Assembly: GCA_041583495.1 (NCBI GenBank)
Contig: JBFHFS010000040.1
Span: forward strand, 1 to 44,052
DNA length: 44,052 nt
DNA from: JBFHFS01 sp041583495
Lineage (GTDB): Bacteria > Bacteroidota > Bacteroidia > Bacteroidales > Marinilabiliaceae
Reading direction: 5' to 3'
The notes beneath the pieces were generated by a model, which did no database searches, was not told where the DNA came from, and saw only the letters and a program-made list of their open reading frames with translations. The translations under genes were made by a program, and so were the position numbers. This document shows positions 37,301 to 44,052 of the stretch, piece by piece. The number at the start of each line of letters is the position of its first letter. Positions within the stretch are counted from its first letter, which is position 1.

Positions 37301-37910
37301 TTCATACGTGTATACCGGCGATGTGGATGGGATTCCCACGATTCAATTTAATGATGGACAAACCACCAATATATTTAATATTCCAACCACCTCTGATGCA
37401 CGCAGTTATTTGCAGTATGAAGGTTCGTTGATTCCCACAACCGAGTTTGGGTTTAACAATACCTTCGAGTACAAACAATTTGCTTTAAGTGCCTTGATAA
37501 CGGGTCGGTTTGGCCATGTTTTTCGCGCTGAGGCCCCCGGCTATGATTTGCTGAATAATTCAGCCATGTCTACGCTCAGTAAACCGATGGAAGAGGTCTT
37601 AAGTGGCGATCCTACCAAGTTTCCCGGACTTCCCCCAACCAATGTACCGGATCTTTCGACGTATTCAATGGTACAGTATTTTAATACCCTGGTCGAGGAT
37701 GCATCCAATATCCGGATGAAGGAAGTCATGCTCTCCTGGTCAATCCCTAACATGAAGCTGCAGAATTTGAACCTGTCGGGAATCAAAGTGTATGCTCAGG
37801 TAAAGGATATTGGTGTTCTTTGGAAAGCCACCGATACTTATTACGATCCCGATTATCTTTACTACAAACCTGCCACCTCGTATCTGTTGGGTTTAAATGT
37901 TTCATTCTAA
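34350..37910 (+). CDS. SusC/RagA family TonB-linked outer membrane protein with STN domain
   Basis: A 1186-residue outer-membrane importer. After a signal sequence (cleavage about residue 44, TYSQ), residues about 47-118 form the STN signalling domain (STVKEVLTAIENQTEFYF). Residues 130-205 are a carboxypeptidase-like domain (GVTDRNGEPLPGVTVVVKG), and 208-215 (DEVISTGY) is the TonB-box-like segment. A plug (about 218-345, with LIVVDGFPVDD and ARAANGVIVVTTK) and a 22-strand-type barrel follow to a C-terminal GLNVSF ending in Phe. With the SusD lipoprotein encoded 12 bases downstream it would form a lidded importer for oligomers. The STN domain and the adjacent fecR imply autoregulation by ligand. 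The substrate is unknown; the protease and thioredoxins nearby hint at peptide. Confidence 0.96.
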   Translation: MKKMTNPLYLFFNKYRKIFALMRNLFIMILIIGLQAFSAGTYSQTTKISLNKKNSTVKEVLTAIENQTEFYFLYNSDLVDVQRKVDVTVSKSGINEILASLFSDGGVNYTISDRHIVLIPAQAQAQQASAIKGGVTDRNGEPLPGVTVVVKGTTVGTITDMNGQYSLSAVPDDGVLVFSFLGMVTQEAEVAGRTQINVTLLESSIMLDEVISTGYQTISRERSSGSFDKIDGKLFEERPNADIASSMNGMIPGFQRLTTTNSDGSLSYSFQIRGQGTLTQSIASPLIVVDGFPVDDSDFSTINPNNVESVTVLKDAAAASIWGARAANGVIVVTTKNGSKGTRNFEVKVSAFARMSSKLDLDYINPIANTETQVAWEKYVYDNNLTGNLTPSSLGEVTTSLSPTLTLYNEYKLGNLTQAEYDAQMAQLTAYNYQDDVYKHLLQKSLYQQYNLGITGSTERNNYSFSALYDISKSDFVGDTGNKALINFRDNFIINDWLKFNVGATFKLQSEENNGATLSEIKRMPSYQRLLDDNGDYVPMVKDYYLPILDQVSATGNFPYDNWNYNLLEETRLNDNTVQSNTVRLQAGFNVTFLKGLTWDSKIQYEKGEQRNKNIYSEDSYLVRNQVNRYNAYDSATGTVTIQSADGYAYPQGSALDKSTYDRESYVFRNQVQFDRLIGEKHNILALVGSEISSYVTQSETQVRLWGYDDDRLTFANQPFYDDYGAPQFYTTSKTRLSPGKDWGATYTDNRFFSLYGNFSYTYDGKYTLTASLRTDASNMIVKDPKYRYAPFWSVGGRWSLEKESFMQGLDYVNRLQLRASYGVSGNVVTSTSVVPLISYSSGPNSYTGDYYATVQDFGNPLLRWEKTSTVNVGLDYALFKNQLVGKIDYYSKHSEDILASVDIAGAYGLGYSNSVNGAEILNHGIELELGTTQHITPQMKWNGRLVMSRNVNEVKSLDVNSYYPARLTQESVYVEGRPIKPVYSYVYTGDVDGIPTIQFNDGQTTNIFNIPTTSDARSYLQYEGSLIPTTEFGFNNTFEYKQFALSALITGRFGHVFRAEAPGYDLLNNSAMSTLSKPMEEVLSGDPTKFPGLPPTNVPDLSTYSMVQYFNTLVEDASNIRMKEVMLSWSIPNMKLQNLNLSGIKVYAQVKDIGVLWKATDTYYDPDYLYYKPATSYLLGLNVSF

Positions 37911-37922
37911 ATGCGTTAAAAA

Positions 37923-39398
37923 ATGAAAAAACTAATAATAGCTTTACTGGGTTTAGTTGCCTTTGTTTCGTGTGATAATTTTTTGGACGAATATCCCTCG
38001 AAACAAAATAATCAGCCAATTACGACCACCGAAGATTTAGACCTGCTGCTAAATAATATTTATAATTATTTGTATGAGTACAATTATGCCAGCATGTGTG
38101 CTACAGATAATGCAGTTGTAGATCCGTTCCATTATGAATTTCAGCCTCAGGTTTATTTGTATAATAATTCACTGGGATGGTTTTTGTGGGACGACTATAT
38201 TGTAAAAAACGCTGCAGACAATAAAGACTGGACCACCGAATTTGGGAAAATTGGCAAGGCCAATCTGATCTTCGATTTTGTGGATGAAGTGGAGGGTTCT
38301 GCCGAAGAAAAGGAACAGTTGATTATAGAAGCTTCCTTTATTAGGGCTTATAGCTATCTTAACCTGGCCACGGTTTATTGTCTTCCATACTCCGATGAAA
38401 ATATGGAGGAGCCGGGGTTGCCCCTTCGTACCACAATCAGTGTGGAGCAATCGCTTAAAAGAGCCACCCTCGAAGAAACCTACAACTTTATTGAGGCCGA
38501 TTTGCTTAGGGCTCTCGAAACCTCAGAAACAGAGCGGACGGAGATTCCATCACGGATTAGTTTGCCTGCGGTACAAGCCTTTGCCGCCCGTTTCTATCTC
38601 TACACTATGGACTACGACAAAGCACTGGATTATGCCAATAAAGCCTTACAGGCCTATAGCAGTCTGGTCTCCTTCGAAGATGTGATGTACGACAGCAGTG
38701 GAGGCCTTTACAATTGGCTGAATAAAGGGGCCTTATATCCCCAAACCAAAACCCTTGGGACCGCTGATACTTATGGTTGGCCTGAACTCTACTATCTTCG
38801 TTTATTAGGCCAGCGTACCTATTATCAACATGCCTATCCCAGCGAAAAGCTGATGGATAGCTATGAGGCTTCCGACATTCGGTTCGATGCCTTGTTCGTG
38901 GAAAATGTAAGGGTCGGTACCGGCTTGAGTCCTTATGTGGGTTATGCTTATTTAGGGTCCAGTAATTATATCCCATCCGGACCCACCACGGCCGAGATGT
39001 ATCTGATACGGGCCGAGTGTTATGCCCGGAGTGGCGATGCGGCCAATACCCAGTCGAATGTGGAAGCCCTCCGCCTGAAAAGAACCAAGGCCGATAGTTA
39101 CTTGCCACTAACCTATCCCTCGGACCAAAAGGCCCTGATTCAACTGGTGATGGACGAGCGTAACCGTGAGTTTCCTTTTACCCTGCGCTGGTACGACCTG
39201 CACAGGATCAACCGTGATCCCCTGCTCGATCATGTGGATATCACCCGTGAATTTTACTCAATGGATGGTACGATTCCGGATACAGATGGTGCCTTAGTAA
39301 CCTATGAACTTAAAGCCGGTAGTCGCAAATATGCTTTCCCCATTACCGAAAATGAAATCATTTCCAGTGGGGGAGAACTTGAGCAAAACCAGTATTGA
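37923..39398 (+). CDS. RagB/SusD family nutrient-binding outer membrane lipoprotein
   Basis: A 491-residue surface lipoprotein. The signal peptide ends FVSC with C17 as lipidation site, followed by DNFLDEYPSKQ, the usual SusD beginning. Helical TPR-like segments such as EKEQLIIEASFIRAYSYLNL and LPAVQAFAARFYLYTMDYDK form the scaffold. The C-terminal part shows TTAEMYLIRAECYAR and DERNREFPFTLRWYDLHR, both diagnostic. It is the lid of the SusC encoded 12 bases upstream and binds the imported ligand. Its ending YAFPITENEI is also typical. The gene is complete. Confidence 0.96.
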   Translation: MKKLIIALLGLVAFVSCDNFLDEYPSKQNNQPITTTEDLDLLLNNIYNYLYEYNYASMCATDNAVVDPFHYEFQPQVYLYNNSLGWFLWDDYIVKNAADNKDWTTEFGKIGKANLIFDFVDEVEGSAEEKEQLIIEASFIRAYSYLNLATVYCLPYSDENMEEPGLPLRTTISVEQSLKRATLEETYNFIEADLLRALETSETERTEIPSRISLPAVQAFAARFYLYTMDYDKALDYANKALQAYSSLVSFEDVMYDSSGGLYNWLNKGALYPQTKTLGTADTYGWPELYYLRLLGQRTYYQHAYPSEKLMDSYEASDIRFDALFVENVRVGTGLSPYVGYAYLGSSNYIPSGPTTAEMYLIRAECYARSGDAANTQSNVEALRLKRTKADSYLPLTYPSDQKALIQLVMDERNREFPFTLRWYDLHRINRDPLLDHVDITREFYSMDGTIPDTDGALVTYELKAGSRKYAFPITENEIISSGGELEQNQY

Positions 39399-39438
39399 TT
39401 TTAGGTAATTAGAAATTATCCCGTTTGATAAACTATAA

Positions 39439-39522
39439 AAACCACCAGGCCATAAGGCGTAACCGGAACACACGATTGGATTATTAATTTGGTGCAAGGT
39501 TACTCTGATGGCCTGGTGGTTT
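39439..39522 (+). terminator. Long two-tier hairpin after susD
   Basis: AAACCACCAGGCCAT (39439-39453) and ATGGCCTGGTGGTTT (39508-39522) are perfect 15-bp arms. Inside them GTAACC (39459-39464 region) and GGTTAC (39498-39503) form a second stem, and AATTTT follows the outer stem. It starts about 40 bases after the susD stop and probably ends the susCD transcript or protects its 3' end. The rest of the 372-base gap to the M16 gene (39399-39770) shows no gene. Confidence 0.65.
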
Positions 39523-39770
39523 AATTTTATGGGCCCATACAGTGTTTATAGGAACCAATATGCTTTCCATAATTATTGTATGCCTAAAATTCATGTTCCT
39601 TAAATAAGAATGAAAACTGAGCTTTATTTTCGCTTAAACCAGTTTCAAAACGTAAGTATTGCCCCGGCTGTTTTAGGTTTCCAGGTTTTAGGGTTTTGTA
39701 TTACATAGACCATATCCCAACCCAAAGGATTCAAAATCTAAAAAATCTATTTGTAACAAACCAAAATTAC

Positions 39771-42719
39771 ATGCATATGAATGCTTTTAAAAAATATTCG
39801 TTTCACACTTTTTTAGTACTGTTTTGTCTGCCATGGCTGCTCTCGGCTCAATCTCCCTCCTATAAAGTTAAAACCGCGAAAGATGGCAGGGGAGAACCCT
39901 ATGAATATGTTACCAACGACCCCATGGCAACGCGGATTTACACCTTAAAAAACGGGTTGAAAGTTTATATCAGTCAAAATGATGTGGATGCCAGGGTACA
40001 GGCTATGATTGGCGTAAGGGCCGGTTCGGCTCTGGAGCCCACCGAGAGTACAGGCCTGGCCCATTACCTGGAGCATATGCTTTTTAAGGGCGGTTCAAAG
40101 ATAGGAACGGTTAACTGGACGGCCGAGCAACCCCTCCTTGAAAAGATCTCGGGGTTGTATGAGCTGCATCGTGCCACCCCGGATGAGACGGCCAAAAAGA
40201 ATATTTACGCACAAATAGACAGTCTCTCCTTCATCGCAGCGCAATATGCCGCACCCAACGAATTTGGGAAACTCACTAAAGCCATCGGGGCAGAGGGCGT
40301 CAATGCTGCCACCTCCATGGATTTCACCTTTTACAGGGAAAATATCCCCTCTAATGAACTGGAACGATGGGCCCAACTCGAAAGTGAGCGGATGAGCAAT
40401 CTGCAGCTGCGTCTTTTTCACACAGAGCTGGAAGCCGTCTATGAAGAGTATAACCGATCACAGGATAACGATTCCAGGCAACTCTTTTATGCCCTCCTTG
40501 AAGGGCTTTTTCAAAAACATCCCTATAAACGACCCACCATCGGGAATCCTTTTGATCTGAAGAACCCGTCCATGGTTAACATTCACAAATTTTTCGATAC
40601 CTATTATGTGCCTAATAATATGTGTATTGTGCTTACCGGGGATGTGAATGCCGAACAAGCGATGATTACAGTTGAGCAATATTTCGGATCATGGAAGAAG
40701 AAAAAATTACCCAAAGTAGTGTTGCCCAAAGAAGATCCAATCACTGAACCCAGAGAGATAAACCTTTATTCTAAAGAGAAGGAAAAACTGTTTCTGGCCT
40801 ATCGCTTCGATGGAAAAAGCAGTGATGACTATAAGTTTGTATGGATCATTAACCAATTGCTTTCCAATTCCGGGAAAACGGGTCTGATAGATACCCATCT
40901 GAATCAGACGGGTAAATTGCAAACTGCCGGCAGCGACCTGATGTTCTTTAAGGATTATGGCATTCACTTCCTTAGCGGCATACCCAAAGAGGGACAATCG
41001 CTGGATTCGGTTAAAGCCTTGATATTTTCCCAATTGGATAACCTTAAACAAGGCCAATTTGGAGATTGGTTGTTGGAAGCCATCGTCAATAATAGTAAGC
41101 TCTTTCAGATTTCTGCTCTGGAGAGCAATATCAGCAGGGCCGCTTCACTCTTGTATTCTGACTTGTATCATGTGCCCTACCAAAATTCAGTGCGTTTGGT
41201 CTCCCAGCTCGAAAAGATCACCAAAGAAGAGGTTATTGCCTTTGTAAAGCAGCACTATAGAGATAATTATCTGGTAATATCGAAACTCAAGGGGGAGAAA
41301 GATTTGCTCAAGGTTGAAAAACCTGCCATTACACCCCTGGAATTGAACACGGACAATCAATCTGCATTTGCCAGTGATTTTATGGAACACAATCCTGAAG
41401 GATTACAACCCCTTTTTGTGGACTATAAGAAGGAATTTCCTGAATACAAGCTTAAAAACGGAATGCCCTTTTATTGTCAAAAGGAGGATAAGGGAACCTT
41501 TTCGTTAAGATACATCTTTCCTGTAGGATCCCATCATGATAATCTTTTGTCCTTTGCGATCCAATATTTTAGAAAACTGGGCACTTCCCTCTACACTTCC
41601 GACAGTTTGAAACAGGAACTTTTCAGGTATGGCCTTTCTGTCAATTTATCGGCTTCACTTGAAAAGTCGTATCTAAATGTTTCCGGACTGAATGAAAACT
41701 TTGATAAAGCACTGGAACTGGTTCGGCATATGTTCGATCAGGTAAAGTCCGATCCGAAAGTATACCTCGAATTATTAGCAAAAGAGGAGGGGACCAGAAA
41801 GCTTACGAAGGAAAACAAAAGAAGCATTACCAATATTGGGCAACAATACGTATTATTTGGGCCCAACAACGATTTTAATGACGATCCTTCGTTGGATGAG
41901 CTTAGAAATCAGAAGCCTGAAGAGATGCTGGAGCGGGTGCTTCATCTATTCGATTACGAGTATTTGATTTACTATTCGGGTATAGAGTCCCGGGAAGTGG
42001 CCATGCAAAAAATTGAGGCTACCCAAAAGCTGCCCAAAAAGTTTGCTGAAGTCCCTTCTGCTAAGGAAAGTCAGTACCTGCCTCTCGATAAGCCCATTCT
42101 TTACCTTTGCGATTACGACATGGTGCAGGCCCAGGTAAATATGGTTATTAAAGACGTGCCTTATTCGGCCGATTTGGTGGCGTATCAGGAGCTTTATGAT
42201 GCCTATTACGGTCAGGGAATGAGCAGTATCGTCTTTCAGCAGATTCGCGAAGCCAGGGCCCTGGCCTACTCATCGGGGAGTTATTACAGAATGGATGCTA
42301 CCAGCTCAAACAATAATGAGGTGGTGGGGTATATTGGAACCCAGGCCAACAAGTTGCCTGAAGCGATGGCCGCTTATAACAACCTGATGGATACCCTTAA
42401 ATTCGATCCTGTGAAGTTCGAGCTGGCCAGGCAATCGTTGATTAAATCCATCGAATCGGAACGTGTTCCCAGAAAATATTATTTTGGGAAATACCAGGGC
42501 CTTTTAAAACAAGGTATCGATTACGATGTGCGGGAAAAAATGTATCAAGACCTTAAAACTATGACCCCTGAAAAATTCAATCAATTCTTTAACGATCATA
42601 TCCGGAATCCGAATAAACAATATTTCATCTTAGGAAGAAAAAGTGATTTGGATCTTGAAGCGTTGAAGCGTTTTGGAACTATTAAGGAGATAACTCTAGA
42701 GGATATTTTTGGGTACTAA
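39771..42719 (+). CDS. M16 family zinc metalloprotease (insulinase/pitrilysin-like)
   Basis: A 982-residue exported protease with two M16 halves. The signal peptide ends LLSA (about 26). The N-terminal half (about 55-520) contains the inverted zinc motif HYLEH (98-102) in GLAHYLEHMLFKGG, with the third ligand in ELEAVYEE (225/226). The C-terminal half (about 545-975) lacks the motif but has QQIREARALAYSSGSYY, which binds substrate in the family. M16 enzymes form a clam-shell chamber that degrades peptides small enough to enter. A periplasmic peptide-degrading role beside the SusCD importer is the simplest reading. The frame is open from a TTG at 39696, but the ATG at 39771, or the one at 39777, directly precedes the signal peptide. 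Confidence 0.94.
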   Translation: MHMNAFKKYSFHTFLVLFCLPWLLSAQSPSYKVKTAKDGRGEPYEYVTNDPMATRIYTLKNGLKVYISQNDVDARVQAMIGVRAGSALEPTESTGLAHYLEHMLFKGGSKIGTVNWTAEQPLLEKISGLYELHRATPDETAKKNIYAQIDSLSFIAAQYAAPNEFGKLTKAIGAEGVNAATSMDFTFYRENIPSNELERWAQLESERMSNLQLRLFHTELEAVYEEYNRSQDNDSRQLFYALLEGLFQKHPYKRPTIGNPFDLKNPSMVNIHKFFDTYYVPNNMCIVLTGDVNAEQAMITVEQYFGSWKKKKLPKVVLPKEDPITEPREINLYSKEKEKLFLAYRFDGKSSDDYKFVWIINQLLSNSGKTGLIDTHLNQTGKLQTAGSDLMFFKDYGIHFLSGIPKEGQSLDSVKALIFSQLDNLKQGQFGDWLLEAIVNNSKLFQISALESNISRAASLLYSDLYHVPYQNSVRLVSQLEKITKEEVIAFVKQHYRDNYLVISKLKGEKDLLKVEKPAITPLELNTDNQSAFASDFMEHNPEGLQPLFVDYKKEFPEYKLKNGMPFYCQKEDKGTFSLRYIFPVGSHHDNLLSFAIQYFRKLGTSLYTSDSLKQELFRYGLSVNLSASLEKSYLNVSGLNENFDKALELVRHMFDQVKSDPKVYLELLAKEEGTRKLTKENKRSITNIGQQYVLFGPNNDFNDDPSLDELRNQKPEEMLERVLHLFDYEYLIYYSGIESREVAMQKIEATQKLPKKFAEVPSAKESQYLPLDKPILYLCDYDMVQAQVNMVIKDVPYSADLVAYQELYDAYYGQGMSSIVFQQIREARALAYSSGSYYRMDATSSNNNEVVGYIGTQANKLPEAMAAYNNLMDTLKFDPVKFELARQSLIKSIESERVPRKYYFGKYQGLLKQGIDYDVREKMYQDLKTMTPEKFNQFFNDHIRNPNKQYFILGRKSDLDLEALKRFGTIKEITLEDIFGY

Positions 42720-42747
42720 CCATCCCTGGTATCCCGTAAAAAAGAAC

Positions 42748-42779
42748 AAGTGGCCCGCATTTATGGGGCCACTTTTTTT
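42748..42779 (+). terminator. Rho-independent terminator after the M16 protease gene
   Basis: AAGTGGCCC (42748-42756), loop GCATTTATG, GGGCCACTT (42766-42774), then a T-run to 42779: a 9-bp GC-rich stem with a classic U-tract, 28 bases after the stop codon. Confidence 0.9.
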
Positions 42780-42788
42780 GTGCTTTAA

Positions 42789-42980
42789 ACAGTAATTCCG
42801 GTTGCCGATGAAGAGCATTTTAACCTGGTTGCTCAAATTGATCACCTTGGTGCAAGCCCTTTTTTAGCATGCAAAAAACAATCCAATGAACTGTCGCTCA
42901 GGGCCAAGTCATTCCTGAAGCCCAAAAAATTCTCTTCTGTATTGAACCTCGATGGCTCCTGGTTGGTTTATAGTTCATGA
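42789..42980 (+). other. Open frame without start codon leading into the thioredoxin gene (possible gene remnant)
   Basis: Between the terminator and the thioredoxin gene, one frame is open for 63 codons. It reads like a protein end (VADEEHFNLVAQIDHLG, later SSVLNLDGSWLVYSS) and its TGA overlaps the next ATG as ATGA. The frame has no ATG, GTG or early TTG. It may be the 3' end of a lost gene once translationally coupled to the thioredoxin gene, or chance. I recognise no family. Confidence 0.3.
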
Positions 42981-43456
42981 GAAAATTTCTAATGGTTATT
43001 ATCCTGTTTGTGGGTCTGTTTGGCTCTGTTCAATCACAGGTTATCCCGGAGGTCGATTTTGAGGGGTTCGAACCCTTGTTACACCAGGCGGATGATACGA
43101 CCTACGTATTGAATTTCTGGGCTACATGGTGTAAGCCATGTGTGGATGAGTTGCCCCATTTTGTAAAAGCTGCATCTGAATTTAAGGATCAGAAGGTGAA
43201 ATTTGTTTTTGTCAGCCTTGACCTTCCGGGTCAGGATCAGGACAAACTCATATCTTTTGTTAAAAATCATCAGATGGAGGGAATGGTCCTGCTTTTGAAC
43301 GATCCCGACAGTAATTCATGGATTCCAAAGGTGGATGCCCAATGGTCGGGTGTTATACCTGCTACCCTGATCTATCGGGGAGCAGACAAGAGCTTTTTTA
43401 AAGGTTTTCTTTCGTATGAACATTTAGTTAAAACTATCAAAAGTAAGCAGTTATGA
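42977..43456 (+). CDS. Exported thioredoxin-fold protein (TlpA/ResA-like)
   Basis: A 159-residue periplasmic thioredoxin. The signal peptide (1-20, ending SVQS) is followed by a compact thioredoxin fold with the active site WCKPC (51-55) in LNFWATWCKPCVDELP, then VKFVFVSLDLPGQ and a cis-proline region VIPATLIYRG. It should act as a thiol-disulfide reductant or oxidant for exported proteins. The stop codon overlaps the start of the next gene (ATGA at 43453), so the two are translationally coupled. It follows the SusCD-M16 group, where TlpA-like proteins commonly occur in Bacteroidota. Its electron donor is not in the window. Confidence 0.93.
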   Translation: MRKFLMVIILFVGLFGSVQSQVIPEVDFEGFEPLLHQADDTTYVLNFWATWCKPCVDELPHFVKAASEFKDQKVKFVFVSLDLPGQDQDKLISFVKNHQMEGMVLLLNDPDSNSWIPKVDAQWSGVIPATLIYRGADKSFFKGFLSYEHLVKTIKSKQL

Positions 43457-44052
43457 AAAAAGTGATGTTGATGTTGGTTGTGTCGGCTCTTACTATTTCT
43501 GTTTTTTCGCAAGGTTATAAGCCCGGTGATGAAGCCATTGACTTTAAGCTAAAAAATGTTGATGGGCAGATGGTTTCTTTATCCGATCAACCCGATTCGG
43601 ACGGTTTTATTGTGATTTTTACGACCAACCATTGTCCCTATTCCATCGCCTACCAAGAGCGTATCATTGAGCTGGATAAGGCATTTAAGGGGAATGGGTA
43701 TCCGGTCATTGCCATTAATCCCAACGATCCGGTGGCCTTCCCTGCCGATTCATTCGAAAACATGAAAGTGCGGGCAAAAGAAAAGGGTTTTACCTTTCCC
43801 TATCTTTTCGATGAAACTCAGGAGGTGGCAAGGGCCTACGGTGCAGAGCGCACCCCCCATGTCTATATACTGGCCCGGGAGCACAACAAATTAATTGTAA
43901 AATACGTGGGGGCTATTGACGACAACTATCAGGATGCCTCCAGAGTTAAGACCCATTATGTAGAAGAGGCCGTTGAGGCATTGTTGGATGGAACCCCGGT
44001 ACAAGTGTCACATACCAAGGCTATAGGGTGTGGAATAGCCTGGAAAAGGTAG
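43453..44052 (+). CDS. Exported peroxiredoxin-like / thioredoxin-fold protein (PRX_like1 type)
   Basis: A 199-residue exported protein of the AhpC/TSA-thioredoxin superfamily. The signal peptide ends VFSQ (20). GYKPGDEAIDFKLKNVDGQ is the redoxin beginning. The active-site position reads TTNHCPYSIAYQERI with a single cysteine, C61, in CPYS, as in the PRX_like1 group, which has CPY followed by a residue other than Cys. TPHVYILAREHN carries the cis-proline, and the protein ends IGCGIAWKR, a conserved tail whose cysteine could act as resolving partner. A peroxide- or thiol-handling role is inferred. The start overlaps the previous stop. The window ends exactly at the TAG of this gene, so downstream context is missing. 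Confidence 0.88.
   Translation: MKKVMLMLVVSALTISVFSQGYKPGDEAIDFKLKNVDGQMVSLSDQPDSDGFIVIFTTNHCPYSIAYQERIIELDKAFKGNGYPVIAINPNDPVAFPADSFENMKVRAKEKGFTFPYLFDETQEVARAYGAERTPHVYILAREHNKLIVKYVGAIDDNYQDASRVKTHYVEEAVEALLDGTPVQVSHTKAIGCGIAWKR

Noticed and set aside
43061..43078. tRNA T-arm-like sequence GGGGTTCGAACCC
   Set aside because: It lies within the thioredoxin coding sequence, and no acceptor stem, anticodon arm or D-arm surrounds it.

Overview
The window looks like a chromosomal piece of a Bacteroidota bacterium, most likely a marine or anaerobic member of the Bacteroidales/Marinilabiliales group. The reasons are a SusC/SusD pair with an ECF sigma factor and a FecR anti-sigma factor, an STN domain on SusC, -7 promoter elements of the TAnnTTTG type, few Shine-Dalgarno sequences, a Na+-pumping decarboxylase operon and many secreted sulfatase and glycosidase-like proteins. 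The taxonomy is inferred from gene content, not from a marker-gene comparison.

Region 1 (about 1-11,970) is a same-strand carbohydrate locus. It holds three GH29 (alpha-L-fucosidase) superfamily proteins, of which only the middle one keeps the canonical active-site motifs. It also has a lipoprotein with a right-handed beta-helix and a C-terminal PDZ domain, a ThuA-DUF1080 fusion, and a formylglycine-type S1 sulfatase closed by a perfect 17-bp-stem terminator. Together they suggest breakdown of a sulfated, fucose-containing glycan such as an algal fucan, but no SusCD pair lies beside them in this window.

Region 2 (about 11,970-27,400) is mostly core metabolism and housekeeping. After a long empty gap come oadG-oadA-oadB (Na+-translocating decarboxylase), ftsY, rimO, an RlpA-like protein, a Na/Pi cotransporter and an AsmA-family protein. 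An AddA-like helicase-nuclease converges on them. A 161-bp imperfect palindrome follows rimO. The AsmA and AddA genes are separated by a striking array of six hairpins made from twelve copies of the palindromic box TCATCSGATGA, spaced mostly 32-33 bp apart.

Region 3 (about 27,600-44,052) begins with an ECF sigma factor, then an IS1595-like insertion (986 bp, 8-bp target duplication, frameshifted transposase) and a small EF-hand ORF. Next come a two-gene unit (outer-membrane beta-barrel receptor plus a LolA-like protein), FecR, SusC, SusD, an M16 metalloprotease and two thioredoxin-fold proteins. The sigma factor, FecR and STN-bearing SusC look like one cell-surface signalling circuit controlling import of a ligand that may be peptidic, given the M16 protease and thioredoxins. 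The window ends exactly at the stop codon of the last gene.

The best candidates for something undescribed are the TCATCSGATGA array at 23,690-24,074, the palindromic element after rimO, and the series of GH29-like proteins with altered active sites.
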